A stretch of 64,000 nucleotides of DNA, taken from assembly GCA_900315155.1 (NCBI GenBank), contig OMYB01000009.1, positions 1 through 64,000 of the forward strand, in the 5' to 3' direction. Positions 30,662 through 39,563 of the stretch are shown here, in pieces. Under the pieces are notes generated by a model, which had not been told where the DNA came from, searched no databases, and was given only the letters and a program-made list of their open reading frames with translations. Within the stretch, counting starts at the first letter, position 1. Each line of letters starts with the position of its first letter. The DNA is from an uncultured Selenomonadales bacterium (lineage in GTDB: Bacteria > Bacillota > Negativicutes > Selenomonadales > Selenomonadaceae). Position numbers and translations under genes: made by a program.

Positions 30662-31613
30662 CCTCAACATAGTCTCGCGCAAGGCTGTCTATCATCTGGA
30701 AATCGAGAGAAAGATTACCGTCATCAAAGGCAACAGCGGCACAGGAAAAAGCTCTCTGCTCAGGCTCATCGCCGATTATTTGGAACTGGGCAAGGATTCG
30801 GGGATCAAACTATCGCAGGATAAGCCGGTCAGGATGCTCGTACTCAGGAATTCCTCGGATTGGGTGGAGATCCTCAATGACATCCACGATGCCATTGTCT
30901 TTATCGATGAGGATGTGAGATGCCTGTATGATGATGCTTTCCAGCGTGCGATATGGAAAGCGGATTGCTATGCCGTCATCGTTTCCCGCAGCGGCATGTT
31001 TCAGGCTCTGCCCTATGCTATTGCCAGCATCTATGAGCTGAGGACAACGCGCCAGGGCAAAACGACCATCACGTCCATGTATGAACTGTACCAGGCTGGC
31101 AGGGCAGAGAAACATGCGGACTATGTCTTGACTGAGGATAGTCATTCCGGCTGGGAAATGGCGCAGCTGGCCTTTCCCTGTCCGGTGGAGCCTACCAACG
31201 GAAATTCCAATGTTTTGAAGGAATTGAAGCATGCAGCGAGTGAGCACCAGGATATCTGTCTTATCGTAGATGGTGCCGCTTTCGGCGGCTTTATCGAGCC
31301 AGTCTTGCAGTTGGCCGAAATGACGGGCAGGGCCAAAATTCTCGCTCCAGAATCTTTTGAGTATATTTTGCTGCAGTCGGATTCCCTCAGCAAATACCTG
31401 ACCAATGAGCTCGTGGCGACCTATGATTACTGCGACTGCCAGGAATACATTTCGTGGGAAAAATATTATGAGGCCTTGCTGGTGAGACTGGCGGCAGAAC
31501 ATTTGAGAATCTCATACCAGAAAAGTAAATTACCGGAGCTTTTCAAGAATCCGCAGTATGTAGCGGCTTACCTTGATGTGATCTGGAATCATTTGGTGAA
31601 GCGAACCTCGTGA
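30645..31613 (+). CDS. P-loop ATPase-like partner of the DUF4869 protein
   Basis: 322 residues. Walker A is KGNSGTGKSSLL (about residues 28-39), and a Walker B-like acidic stretch is DAIVFIDEDVRCLY. There is no ABC signature, no helicase motif and no membrane segment. It is translationally coupled to the DUF4869 gene, so the two products probably act together. Such pairs are seen in other Firmicutes, but I know no role for them. Its 3' end overlaps the convergent regulator remnant by 25 bp. Confidence 0.6.
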   Translation: MKGKFDLNIVSRKAVYHLEIERKITVIKGNSGTGKSSLLRLIADYLELGKDSGIKLSQDKPVRMLVLRNSSDWVEILNDIHDAIVFIDEDVRCLYDDAFQRAIWKADCYAVIVSRSGMFQALPYAIASIYELRTTRQGKTTITSMYELYQAGRAEKHADYVLTEDSHSGWEMAQLAFPCPVEPTNGNSNVLKELKHAASEHQDICLIVDGAAFGGFIEPVLQLAEMTGRAKILAPESFEYILLQSDSLSKYLTNELVATYDYCDCQEYISWEKYYEALLVRLAAEHLRISYQKSKLPELFKNPQYVAAYLDVIWNHLVKRTS

Positions 31614-32297
31614 GGTGTTTCTACCTGCTGCAGCAGGTAGATGCGCAGGAGGTTGGAGATCTGCTCGTAGAAGTCGGCGGGGCCGAGGAGGGGGGCGAGG
31701 AGTTCCTTGGCTTTGGCGATGCGGTAGCGGATGGTGTTCGGGTGCTGGTAGAGCTGCTGGGCGGTGGGGGAGATTTCGCCGTGGTTCGAGACGTAGGCGA
31801 GCAGGGTATCGAGGAGGCTGGAGGAGTAGCGGCTGTCGTAGGCGAGCAGGGTCTCGGTGACGGCTTCGAGCTGCTGCTGGAACGCGGCCTCGCGGCTGAG
31901 CGGCAGGAGCTGGCGGTAGATGCCCAGGTCGGCGTAGAGGAGGATGTCGGTCTGCTGGTACTGCGCGAGGAGGTTGGCGTCCATGCTTTCCCGGATGATC
32001 TGGTGGAGGCTGCTGTGCGTCGGCTGGCACGTGCTGACCCCGATCGTGAAGTCTGCCGCGCTCCAATCGTAGCTGCGCAGGAGTTTCGCGATGGCCGTGG
32101 CGGGCTGCGTTAGCTCGGTCTCCGCTAGGGAGTAGAGCACGAGCAGGCCGTTTTTCTCGCAGAATGCGATCACCTCGTCCGGCAATGTGTCGTAGAATAC
32201 GGTCTTGACGGCGAGCGCACAGATCCCGCGCGCATGGAGCTGCTGCACGCTCGGCAGGATGCGTGCCGGGTCGTCTTTTGCAAAGAAGAGCGACGTG
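31589..32297 (-). pseudogene. PucR/CdaR-type regulator lacking its 5' part
   Basis: On the minus strand the frame reads SLFFAKDDPARILPSVQQLH, ARGICALAVKTVFYDTLP ... and ends with the PucR helix-turn-helix QLYQHPNTIRYRIAKAKELL. Full regulators of this family are roughly 370-550 residues; here the frame loses homology at about 32297, where the aminotransferase remnant begins on the other strand. No start codon or ribosome site fits, though an internal GTG (32248) could start a 219-residue piece. I judge it inactive. Confidence 0.7.
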
Positions 32298-32298
32298 T

Positions 32299-32925
32299 GA
32301 GCAGGCGCGCATCGCGTTCCCGGACGTGACGTATGGCTTCTATGAGACGATGGCGAAAAGCTTTGGCATCGACTACGCCAAGCTGCCGCTCCGGGCCGAC
32401 TTTACCGTGGATGTAAAAGGCTATGTGGAGACGGACCGCCACATCGTGCTCGCGAACCCGAATGCCCCGACGGGCTACGTCCTGCCCGTGAGCGAGATCG
32501 AGCGCATCGTCGCGGCGAATCCGCAGCGGCTCGTCGTCATCGATGAGGCGTACGTCGACTACGGCAACGAGAGCTGCGTGCCGCTCATCCATAAATACGA
32601 CAACCTGATCGTCGTCCAGACCATGTCGAAATCCCGCAACCTCGCTGGTGCGCACATCGGCTACTGCTTTGCGAGCGCCGCGCTCATCCAGGACCTCGAG
32701 GGGCTGAAAGCGGCGTTCAATCCGTTCAACCTCAGCGATGTCAGCATGGCCATCGGCACGGCGGCTATCGAGGATGAGGCCTATCTGCAGCACTGCGTCC
32801 AGGCGACGATCACGGCGCGCGAGTACACGAAGGCGGAGCTGCGCAAGCTGGATTTCTACGTCATGGATTCGCATACGAATTTTGTTTTCGTCACGCATCC
32901 CTGGCTCACGGCGGCCGGAGAATGA
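32299..32925 (+). pseudogene. HisC-like aminotransferase lacking both ends
   Basis: The frame contains PDVTYGFYETMAKSFGIDYA, HIVLANPNAPTGYVLP, VIDEAYVDYGNES and the PLP-lysine motif VQTMSKSRNLAGAHIGYCF. These are the central part of a class I/II aminotransferase of the histidinol-phosphate type. About 100 N-terminal residues are missing (junction at 32298 with the divergent regulator). The protein stops after HPWLTAAGE, losing ~70 C-terminal residues with the carboxylate-binding Arg. Not expected to fold as an enzyme. Confidence 0.8.
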
Positions 32926-33278
32926 AAATTTTGATCTGTGATTATCCGAGCGAGATGCAGCGGGATCTTTCCTATGAAAAACAGTTGCTCGCGCAGGGGC
33001 TGCCGGGGGCTGCCGTTGAAACGGCTGTGTATGAGACGCCGGAGCAGTTCGTGCGCGCGCTCGACGCCAGGCAGATCTCTGCCGCCGGTCTCGACGTCCT
33101 CGCCTCCGAGGAGCCGGACCTCTCCGCCTGCGGCCTGCTGGGGCGGGACAACGTGATCCTCACGCCGCACGCCGCGTTTTATTCGGATACGTCCCTCCGC
33201 GAGCTCGCGCGCCAGTCCTGCGCCCACATCATCGAGGCGTTCGCTCCGTCCCGGCGCCGCATGGCTGCGGGCGAATGA
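32922..33278 (+). pseudogene. D-2-hydroxyacid dehydrogenase with its middle deleted
   Basis: 118 codons. The first ~40 (MKILICDYPSEMQRDLSYEK, QLLAQGLPGAAVE) are the normal N-terminus. The frame then passes straight to the C-terminal catalytic segment (FVRALDARQISAAGLDVLAS, then LLGRDNVILTPHAAFYSDTS with the catalytic His). The NAD-binding domain, about 190 residues with GxGxxG, is missing, yet the frame is kept. It overlaps the aminotransferase remnant by 4 bp. Confidence 0.8.
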
Positions 33279-33363
33279 GGAACGGCTGGAATGATGGAAC
33301 GATGAAAAGATGAAAAGATGGCTCCATCCGGCTGGTGGAGACGGGATAGAAAAGGAGTACGTT

Positions 33364-35460
33364 ATGAAATATCCGGATATCGCTGTGCGCGCCGAGGCGA
33401 TCACGCGTGATTTCGTTGCCGTGCGCAGCGTGAATGGGGAGCCGGGCGCCGAAAAGGACGCGGCGGATTTCCTCGAGAAGACCCTGCGGGCGATCCCGTA
33501 TTTTGCCGCGCATCCCGCGTGCGTCATCCGGCAGGAGCTCCCGGGCGATGCGCTGCAGCGGGCCAACATCTTTGCCTATCTCACGGGCACGAAGCGCGAA
33601 AGCTCCCGCGCGATCATCTGGCACGGTCATATGGATACGGTCGGGACAGCGGACTATGGGGCGCTCGAGCCTTTGGCGACGAAACCGGACCTGCTGCGGC
33701 GCGCCATGCTCGCGATGGATCTGCCGGCGGACATGCGCGAGGAGCTCGAGAGCGGCGACTGGATGCCGGGGCGCGGCGCCTGCGATATGAAAAGCGGTGG
33801 GGCGGTCTTTATCGCCCTGCTTGAGTACCTGAGCACACGTCGTGAGACGTTCGCGGGGACGATCCTGCTCTCGCTGAACCCCGTCGAGGAGAACGAGCAT
33901 CTCGGCATGCTCGAGGGGCTCAAGGTCCTTCAGCAGCTGCAGAGGGAAAAGGGATTCGAGTATGCCTTTGCCATCAACAACGACTACACCTGCCCGTTCT
34001 ACGCCGGCGACCCGCACCGCTACATCTATACGGGTGCCGTCGGCAAGCTCCTGCCCTGCATCTACATCCAGGGCTGTGAGACGCATGTCGGCCAGTGCTT
34101 CGAGGGATTCGATGCCTCAGTGGCCGCGGCGGAGATCGTGCGCGCCGTGAACTACAACCCGGATTTCTGCGATGGCTACCGCGGCGAGTACACGCTGCCG
34201 CCGTCCGTGCTGAAGCTGCAGGATCTCAAGGAGGGCTATAACGTCCAGACGGCGAAAGAGGCCTTCCTGTATTTCAACGATCTCATCCACGCGAAGTCCG
34301 CCGGGGAGGTCCTCGAGGAGTTCCGTCAGACCGCTGCTTTGTGTATGAAAGAGGTTGCCAAACGCATTGCAGAGGCCTCGAGGATCTACGATGGACTCGC
34401 GGGCCAGGAGGGGAGTCCCATTCCGTTCCGCCCGCAGGTCATGACCTATGCGCAGCTCGTCGAGGCCGTGCGCGATCAGGCTGGCATGCACGCGGTCCAT
34501 GAGGCTGAGTCGCTTGCCGCAGCCCTGCTCGCCGAGGAACGTGACAGGAGGGAATGCGCGCTCGCCGTCGTGCGGCAGCTCGTTAGGGACCTGGGCGTGC
34601 AGGAGCCGCTCGCCGTCGTGTTCTTTGCCGCGCCGTACTGCCCGTGCAACACGCTGCGCCAGGAGAACGCCGAGGAGGCGCAGCTCTACGACCAGCTGGA
34701 GGCTCTCATCGCGGATTTTGCCGAGGAGAGCGGGGAGGACTACGTCATCCGGCAGTTTTTCCCGAGCCTCTCGGACAGCAGCGATCTGAAAATCGATGAT
34801 GCCACGGCGTTCCTCGATGCCGATCCCGAGCGGCCGAATTCCGTCTTTTCCCGCGATTTCGGCGGGTGCGTGCGCGAGGGCTATATCCTCGGGCGGTTCC
34901 GCGAGCACCTGCGCGACAAGGAGCACGTGGACTACGCGCGGCGCATGGAGGAGCTCGGCGTGCCGTGCATCGTCGAGGTGAAAGAGGGTCTGTTCGAGGG
35001 CGGCGATTTCATGTTCCTCAACGAGAAGACCATCGCGCTCGGCATGTTCGCGCGCACGGATCCAAAGGGCTTCGAGGAGGTGCGCGCAGGACTCGCTCCC
35101 TACGGCTATGAGGTGATCCCCGTGCCGGGCAAGGAGGCGTATCTGCACCTCGACATGTGCTTTAACCTCGTCGACGACCATCTGGCCGTGGCGTATCAAG
35201 ACGGTATGCCCGCGGAGTTCCTCGCGCGCCTCAAAAAACTCGATATCGAGATCATCCCCGTCGAGGAGGAGGCCATCTTCCTGCATGGCTGCAACCTGCA
35301 GGCCCTCGGCGACCACCGCGTGCTCTCCCTCGCCCGCAATACGCGCGTCAACGCGGAGCTCTGCAAGCGCGGCATGGAGGTCATCGAGCTGCCCATCACG
35401 GAGATCCTCAAGGCGGGCGGCGGCCCGCACTGCATGACGTTCCCCCTGGAGCGGGTGTAA
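33364..35460 (+). CDS. Fusion of a RocB-like M20 peptidase with an N-terminally truncated amidinotransferase
   Basis: 698 residues. Residues 1 to ~485 are a RocB-type M20 metallopeptidase: WHGHMDTVG (His87, His89, Asp91), GRGACDMKSGGA and NPVEENEHLG. The family normally ends shortly after a FFPxxSDxS motif, seen here as FFPSLSDSSDL. From ~490 the sequence is the later part of an arginine-deiminase/DDAH-like amidinotransferase: NSVFSRDFGG, FEGGDFMFL, LHLDMCFNLVDD and the catalytic Cys690 in GGGPHCMTFPLER. Its first ~60-70 residues are absent. Start ATG follows AAAAGGAG. The join looks like a deletion between two adjacent genes rather than a designed fusion. Activity of either half is uncertain. 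Confidence 0.7.
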   Translation: MKYPDIAVRAEAITRDFVAVRSVNGEPGAEKDAADFLEKTLRAIPYFAAHPACVIRQELPGDALQRANIFAYLTGTKRESSRAIIWHGHMDTVGTADYGALEPLATKPDLLRRAMLAMDLPADMREELESGDWMPGRGACDMKSGGAVFIALLEYLSTRRETFAGTILLSLNPVEENEHLGMLEGLKVLQQLQREKGFEYAFAINNDYTCPFYAGDPHRYIYTGAVGKLLPCIYIQGCETHVGQCFEGFDASVAAAEIVRAVNYNPDFCDGYRGEYTLPPSVLKLQDLKEGYNVQTAKEAFLYFNDLIHAKSAGEVLEEFRQTAALCMKEVAKRIAEASRIYDGLAGQEGSPIPFRPQVMTYAQLVEAVRDQAGMHAVHEAESLAAALLAEERDRRECALAVVRQLVRDLGVQEPLAVVFFAAPYCPCNTLRQENAEEAQLYDQLEALIADFAEESGEDYVIRQFFPSLSDSSDLKIDDATAFLDADPERPNSVFSRDFGGCVREGYILGRFREHLRDKEHVDYARRMEELGVPCIVEVKEGLFEGGDFMFLNEKTIALGMFARTDPKGFEEVRAGLAPYGYEVIPVPGKEAYLHLDMCFNLVDDHLAVAYQDGMPAEFLARLKKLDIEIIPVEEEAIFLHGCNLQALGDHRVLSLARNTRVNAELCKRGMEVIELPITEILKAGGGPHCMTFPLERV

Positions 35461-35485
35461 CAAGCGGGGAAAGGAGGAGAGGCGT

Positions 35486-36400
35486 ATGGAACTGGGGGCG
35501 GTCTACGGGACGCTCATGCAGCTGGGCCTGCTCGTCGCGCTCGGCTATGTCCTGCGGCGGTATGCGGTCATCAGCCACGATGGCATGCGTGAGCTCTCGT
35601 CCCTCGCGGTCAACATCACCTGTCCGCTGCTCGTCGTCGCCTCGGTCTGCCGCATGCAGACGGCGGACATGCCGACGGTCTTGTGGTTCTTTGGCATCGG
35701 GGCGGCCATCTACGCCCTGCTGCCATTCCTGGCGCAGGGCTTTACGGCGCTGCTGCATCCGCCCGCGGAGGAGCGCGGGGCGTACGCGTTCATGTTCATC
35801 TTTGCGAATACGGAGCTTTTGGGTTTTCCCATCGTGCAGACGCTGTTCGGGGATGATGCGATCTTTTACACGGCCATCATCCACATGCCGTTCGACCTGC
35901 TCGTCTACTCCTACGGCATGCGGCTCATGCGCGGGACGGAGGCGCCGCTGGACTGGAAATGCCTGTGGAACCCGGGCTTCCTTCTGACGGTGTTCGCGCT
36001 CGTGCTCTATTTCAGCGGGCTCCGCCTGCCCGCGCCCGTCTCGGACGCCTGCTACCTCGTCGGCAATATCACGACACCCGTCTCCATGCTCGTGCTCGGG
36101 GCGAACCTCGCGGAGATCGCGCTGCGGGATATCTTTACGGAAAAACGGCTCTATGCCATGGCCGCCGTGCGCCTCGTCGTCATCCCAGCCACCCTCTGGG
36201 CCCTGCTCACGGCCACGGGGCTGTTCCCACCCGTGCTCACGGGCATCGCCACCGTCACGTTCGGCATGCCCGTCGGCTCCATGCTCGTCATGTTCGCAAA
36301 CGAATACGGCCGCTGCACGACGCTCTCCACCCAGGCCGTCTCCCTCACGACCATCGGCAGCCTCCTCACGATCCCCATCATGGCGTGGTTGTTTGGTTGA
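35486..36400 (+). CDS. AEC-family transporter (auxin efflux carrier-like)
   Basis: 304 residues, about ten membrane segments in two halves. NITCPLLVVASVCR and NTELLGFPIVQTLFG, then FGMPVGSMLVMFANEYG in the second half, are typical of AEC permeases for malate, malonate or amino-acid-like substrates. It lies 25 bp after the fusion gene with AAAGGAGGAG upstream, so it belongs to the same, largely decayed, operon. Confidence 0.88.
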   Translation: MELGAVYGTLMQLGLLVALGYVLRRYAVISHDGMRELSSLAVNITCPLLVVASVCRMQTADMPTVLWFFGIGAAIYALLPFLAQGFTALLHPPAEERGAYAFMFIFANTELLGFPIVQTLFGDDAIFYTAIIHMPFDLLVYSYGMRLMRGTEAPLDWKCLWNPGFLLTVFALVLYFSGLRLPAPVSDACYLVGNITTPVSMLVLGANLAEIALRDIFTEKRLYAMAAVRLVVIPATLWALLTATGLFPPVLTGIATVTFGMPVGSMLVMFANEYGRCTTLSTQAVSLTTIGSLLTIPIMAWLFG

Positions 36401-36456
36401 AAATTACGGATGCCACCGCCTACGGACGCGCCAAGTGTTGTGGGCATACGTAAAAT

Positions 36457-36506
36457 GCAAAATAAGCAAATAAATTATGGATTTTATTTGCTTATTTTGC
36501 TATAAT
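36457..36506 (+). promoter_or_regulatory. Perfect 18-bp inverted repeat with adjoining -10 box
   Basis: GCAAAATAAGCAAATAAA (36457-36474) and its exact complement (36483-36500) flank an 8-bp spacer. TATAAT (36501-36506) follows directly. The arms cover the -35 region, which lacks a consensus hexamer, so the site probably serves as an operator for the downstream regulator-like gene. Confidence 0.75.
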
Positions 36507-36533
36507 TTAGCTAAATGGAGGGAGTGAAGCAAA

Positions 36534-38051
36534 ATGCTGAGTAATGAACTAACAGAATTAGTAGAAAGAGTTCGTTATTTACAAACAGAAACGCAAACCA
36601 TCGAACTCAAGGCGGCCCATGAAGGCTGCCCCAAGCGTCTGTATGATAGCTTGTCGAGTTTTGCTAATCAGGATGCGGGCGGGATTTTGCTTTTTGGCCT
36701 TGACGAGCAACAGGGCTTTGCGCCGGTGGGCGTCTACGACCTGCATGACTTGCAGAAAAAGGTGACAGAGCAGTGCAACCAGATGGTGCCACCGATTCGC
36801 GCGGTGTTTACGGTGACGGAGATTGAGGGCAAGACCGTTTGCTCGGCTGAGATTCCCGCAACGGACCCCAGCGACCGCCCTTGTTACTATGCAGGCGCGG
36901 GGCGGATCAGGGGCTCTTATATTCGTGTCGGTGATGCAGATATGCCCATGACGGACTATGAGATTTACAGCTACGAAGCCTATCGCCGACGTGTGCATGA
37001 TGATGAGCGTACGGATGCACGGGCAACCTTGGATATGCTCGATGCGAACAAACTGCAGCGTTATATCGGCCGTATGCAGGAGGAACGGCCAGGCTTTGCC
37101 CGTCTGACGCAGGAGCAGACCTACGCAATGCTGGCTATCACGCAGGCGGGCGTGCCGACACTCGCCGCCATTTTGAATTTTGGCCTGTACCCGCAGGGCT
37201 ATTTCCCGCAGCTCTGCATTACGGCCGTAGTGGTGCCGGGCCAGCACATCGGTGATGTATCAGCGGCTGGCGTGCGCTTTGAGGACAACAAGCGCATGGA
37301 GGGGACGCTCCCCGACATGCTGACCGAGGCGCTGGCATTCTGCAAGCGCAATATGAAGGTACAGACCATTATCGATGCGCAGACAGGAGAACGCGTTGAC
37401 CGCACCGAATACCCCATAGAGGCGATTCGTGAAATCGTGCTCAATGCGCTCATTCACCGCGACTACAGCCATTTTACCGAGGGGACACCGATACAGATTG
37501 ATTTCTTCGCGGACCGGCTGGAGGTGCACAGCCCTGGCGGACTTTATGGCCGCATGACAGTAGAAGACCTCGGCAAAGCGCGTCCTGACCTGCGCAATCC
37601 GGCTTTGGCCACGATGTCGGAATTCCTGCTCAAAACAGAGAACCGTTATTCTGGTATTCCGACTATCCGCCGCGAAATGCAGGCTGCGGGGCTCCCCGCA
37701 CCGGTATTTGAGAACCGACGCAACGAGTTTGTGGTGATCCTGTACAACGGCCGTCAGGACGATAGTCGCGGTGCAAAGGATGTGAAAATAGCGGAACATG
37801 CGGCAGACTACACAGCCGCGCAGCCCGCTGTGCAACAGGCAGGACGCAGCCAAGAACGCTCCCTGGCGTCGCTTTTAGCCTACTGCCAGACCCCCAGGTC
37901 GCGTCAGGAAATCGCCGAATTTCTCGGCGTGCGCACTATTTTTTACGTGACGAAACATTACCTGCGCCCCCTCATCGCAAGCGGTGCACTACGGATGACC
38001 TTGCCGGATAAACCAGCCAGCAAAAAACAAAAATATGTGACTGTAGCATGA
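36534..38051 (+). CDS. Schlafen/AlbA_2-type putative transcriptional regulator
   Basis: 505 residues. The N-terminal AlbA_2 domain reads TQTIELKAAHEGCPKRLYDS then SFANQDAGGILLFGLDE. The middle carries a GHKL-like ATPase segment with the N-box-like EIVLNALIHRDYSHF and SPGGLYG. The C-terminus (LLAYCQTPRSRQEIAEFLGV) is a winged helix. Such proteins are often annotated as ATP-dependent helicase-related regulators and some act in phage defence; a role here is not shown. It has lower GC than neighbours and its own palindromic operator, consistent with acquisition. ATG follows GGAGGGAGTG. Confidence 0.8.
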   Translation: MLSNELTELVERVRYLQTETQTIELKAAHEGCPKRLYDSLSSFANQDAGGILLFGLDEQQGFAPVGVYDLHDLQKKVTEQCNQMVPPIRAVFTVTEIEGKTVCSAEIPATDPSDRPCYYAGAGRIRGSYIRVGDADMPMTDYEIYSYEAYRRRVHDDERTDARATLDMLDANKLQRYIGRMQEERPGFARLTQEQTYAMLAITQAGVPTLAAILNFGLYPQGYFPQLCITAVVVPGQHIGDVSAAGVRFEDNKRMEGTLPDMLTEALAFCKRNMKVQTIIDAQTGERVDRTEYPIEAIREIVLNALIHRDYSHFTEGTPIQIDFFADRLEVHSPGGLYGRMTVEDLGKARPDLRNPALATMSEFLLKTENRYSGIPTIRREMQAAGLPAPVFENRRNEFVVILYNGRQDDSRGAKDVKIAEHAADYTAAQPAVQQAGRSQERSLASLLAYCQTPRSRQEIAEFLGVRTIFYVTKHYLRPLIASGALRMTLPDKPASKKQKYVTVA

Positions 38052-38234
38052 GTATCGAAACGGAGATTGTACGGCGAGCGTCTGACTCTGGCTGGACAGG
38101 CGGCGCTGTACTCTGTGGCCGAGCTACATCTATAATCGTATCGGCACAAAATCAGTTGCAAAATCAGCCGTAAAAAAATACGGTTGTTTTTGCGGCATAT
38201 TTTCAACTGAAATCATCTCGAAAGGTCGATTTAC

Positions 38235-38630
38235 ATGCCACAGATTTTTCTTGTATTTGTTGGTGGTGGGGTGGGTGCTGTCTGCCGGTATCTGGTCACG
38301 ACACAGGTTGGAGCGCGGTTTGGGACCGTGTTTCCGTTTGGCACGTTGACGGTCAATACCGTGGGTAGTTTTCTTATGGGCTTGATTATGGGCGTGCTGC
38401 TATTGCTCACTGAGCAATCACATTTTGTGGCGGGACCGTGGAAATTGTTGCTGACGGTCGGCTTTCTTGGCGGTTTTACTACCTTTTCATCGTTTTCCAT
38501 GGAGACGCTGACGCTCCTACGTGGTGGCAGTTATCTCTATGCAGCTATGAATGTATTGGCGAATATCACCTGTGGTTTTGCGGCCGTATGTGGAGGCTTT
38601 GCTTTGGTACATTTGCTCGTACGTGGGTGA
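38235..38630 (+). CDS. crcB: Fluoride channel CrcB/Fluc, copy 1
   Basis: 131 residues with four membrane helices. GTLTVNTVGSFLMGLIMG and GFLGGFTTFSSFSMET are the conserved Fluc helix-2 and helix-3 break motifs. Fluc proteins work as antiparallel dimers that let fluoride out. ATG at 38235. The upstream ~75 bp resemble those before copy 2. I see no fluoride riboswitch consensus in the leader. Confidence 0.93.
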   Translation: MPQIFLVFVGGGVGAVCRYLVTTQVGARFGTVFPFGTLTVNTVGSFLMGLIMGVLLLLTEQSHFVAGPWKLLLTVGFLGGFTTFSSFSMETLTLLRGGSYLYAAMNVLANITCGFAAVCGGFALVHLLVRG

Positions 38631-38668
38631 AATTGAAGGGATAGGAACGGAATAGTGGGTGATGAGTG

Positions 38669-39454
38669 ATGAATGAAATCGTTTTGCAGGGACTGTTGAT
38701 TCCGTTTCTTGGCACGGTTCTGGGGGCGGCCTGTGTTTTTTTGCTGCGCGGGGAGATGCCGCAGCTTGTGTCGAAAATGCTCACGGGTTTCGCGGCGGGC
38801 GTGATGGTGGCGGCCTCGATCTGGAGCCTGTTGCTGCCGGCGCTCGCGGAGAGTGAGGCGATGGGAGGGCTTTCGTGGCTGCCGGCCGTCGTCGGTTTTT
38901 GGCTGGGCATGGGCTTTTTGCTGCTGCTCGACCATGTGATCCCGCATCTGCACATGTACGCGCAGCAGACAGAGGGGCCGCACAGCCAGCTGTCGCGCTC
39001 GACGATGCTCGTGCTGGCCGTGACGCTGCACAACATCCCCGAGGGCATGGCCGTGGGCGTCGTGCTCGCGGGCTTTATGCTGGGCGATGCGGATATCACG
39101 CTCGGCGGCGCCATCGCCATGTCCGTGGGCATCGCTATCCAGAATTTCCCCGAGGGCGCGATTATCTCCATGCCGCTGCGCGCGGCGGGGATGAGCCGGA
39201 TGCGCGCGTTCCTCGGCGGGGCGCTCTCTGGCATCGTGGAGCCGATCGGCGGCGCGCTGACCGTGCTGCTCGCCGAGCATATCCTGCCGTTTATGCCCTA
39301 CGGCCTGGCCTTTGCAGCGGGCGCCATGCTCTATGTCGTCGTGGAGGAGCTCATCCCGGAGATCCACGCCGGTGACGCGCACTCGGACTGGGGCGTCCTC
39401 ACGTTCGGCCTCGGCTTCACGCTTATGATGGTGCTGGACGTGGCGTTGGGCTGA
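38669..39454 (+). CDS. ZIP-family metal transporter
   Basis: 261 residues and about eight membrane helices. The metal-site helices are plain: VTLHNIPEGMAVGVV and AIQNFPEGAIISMPL, with DHVIPHLHM in the His-rich loop. ZIP proteins move zinc or related divalent metals into the cytoplasm. Start is ATG 38669 (a GTG one codon earlier is possible). It is framed by the two crcB copies. Confidence 0.92.
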   Translation: MNEIVLQGLLIPFLGTVLGAACVFLLRGEMPQLVSKMLTGFAAGVMVAASIWSLLLPALAESEAMGGLSWLPAVVGFWLGMGFLLLLDHVIPHLHMYAQQTEGPHSQLSRSTMLVLAVTLHNIPEGMAVGVVLAGFMLGDADITLGGAIAMSVGIAIQNFPEGAIISMPLRAAGMSRMRAFLGGALSGIVEPIGGALTVLLAEHILPFMPYGLAFAAGAMLYVVVEELIPEIHAGDAHSDWGVLTFGLGFTLMMVLDVALG

Positions 39455-39563
39455 AGAAAAATGAAATCAGCCGCAAAATCAGCCACCCCCAAATACGGTT
39501 GATTTCGCGGCATGTTTTCAGCTGAAATTATCCAGCTGAAATTATCGCGAAAGGTCGATTGAT

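Noticed and set aside
38052-38234. Fluoride riboswitch before crcB
   Set aside because: The conserved crcB-motif sequence and pseudoknot pairing are not visible; only a CCGTA/TACGG hairpin with a T-rich tail is seen.
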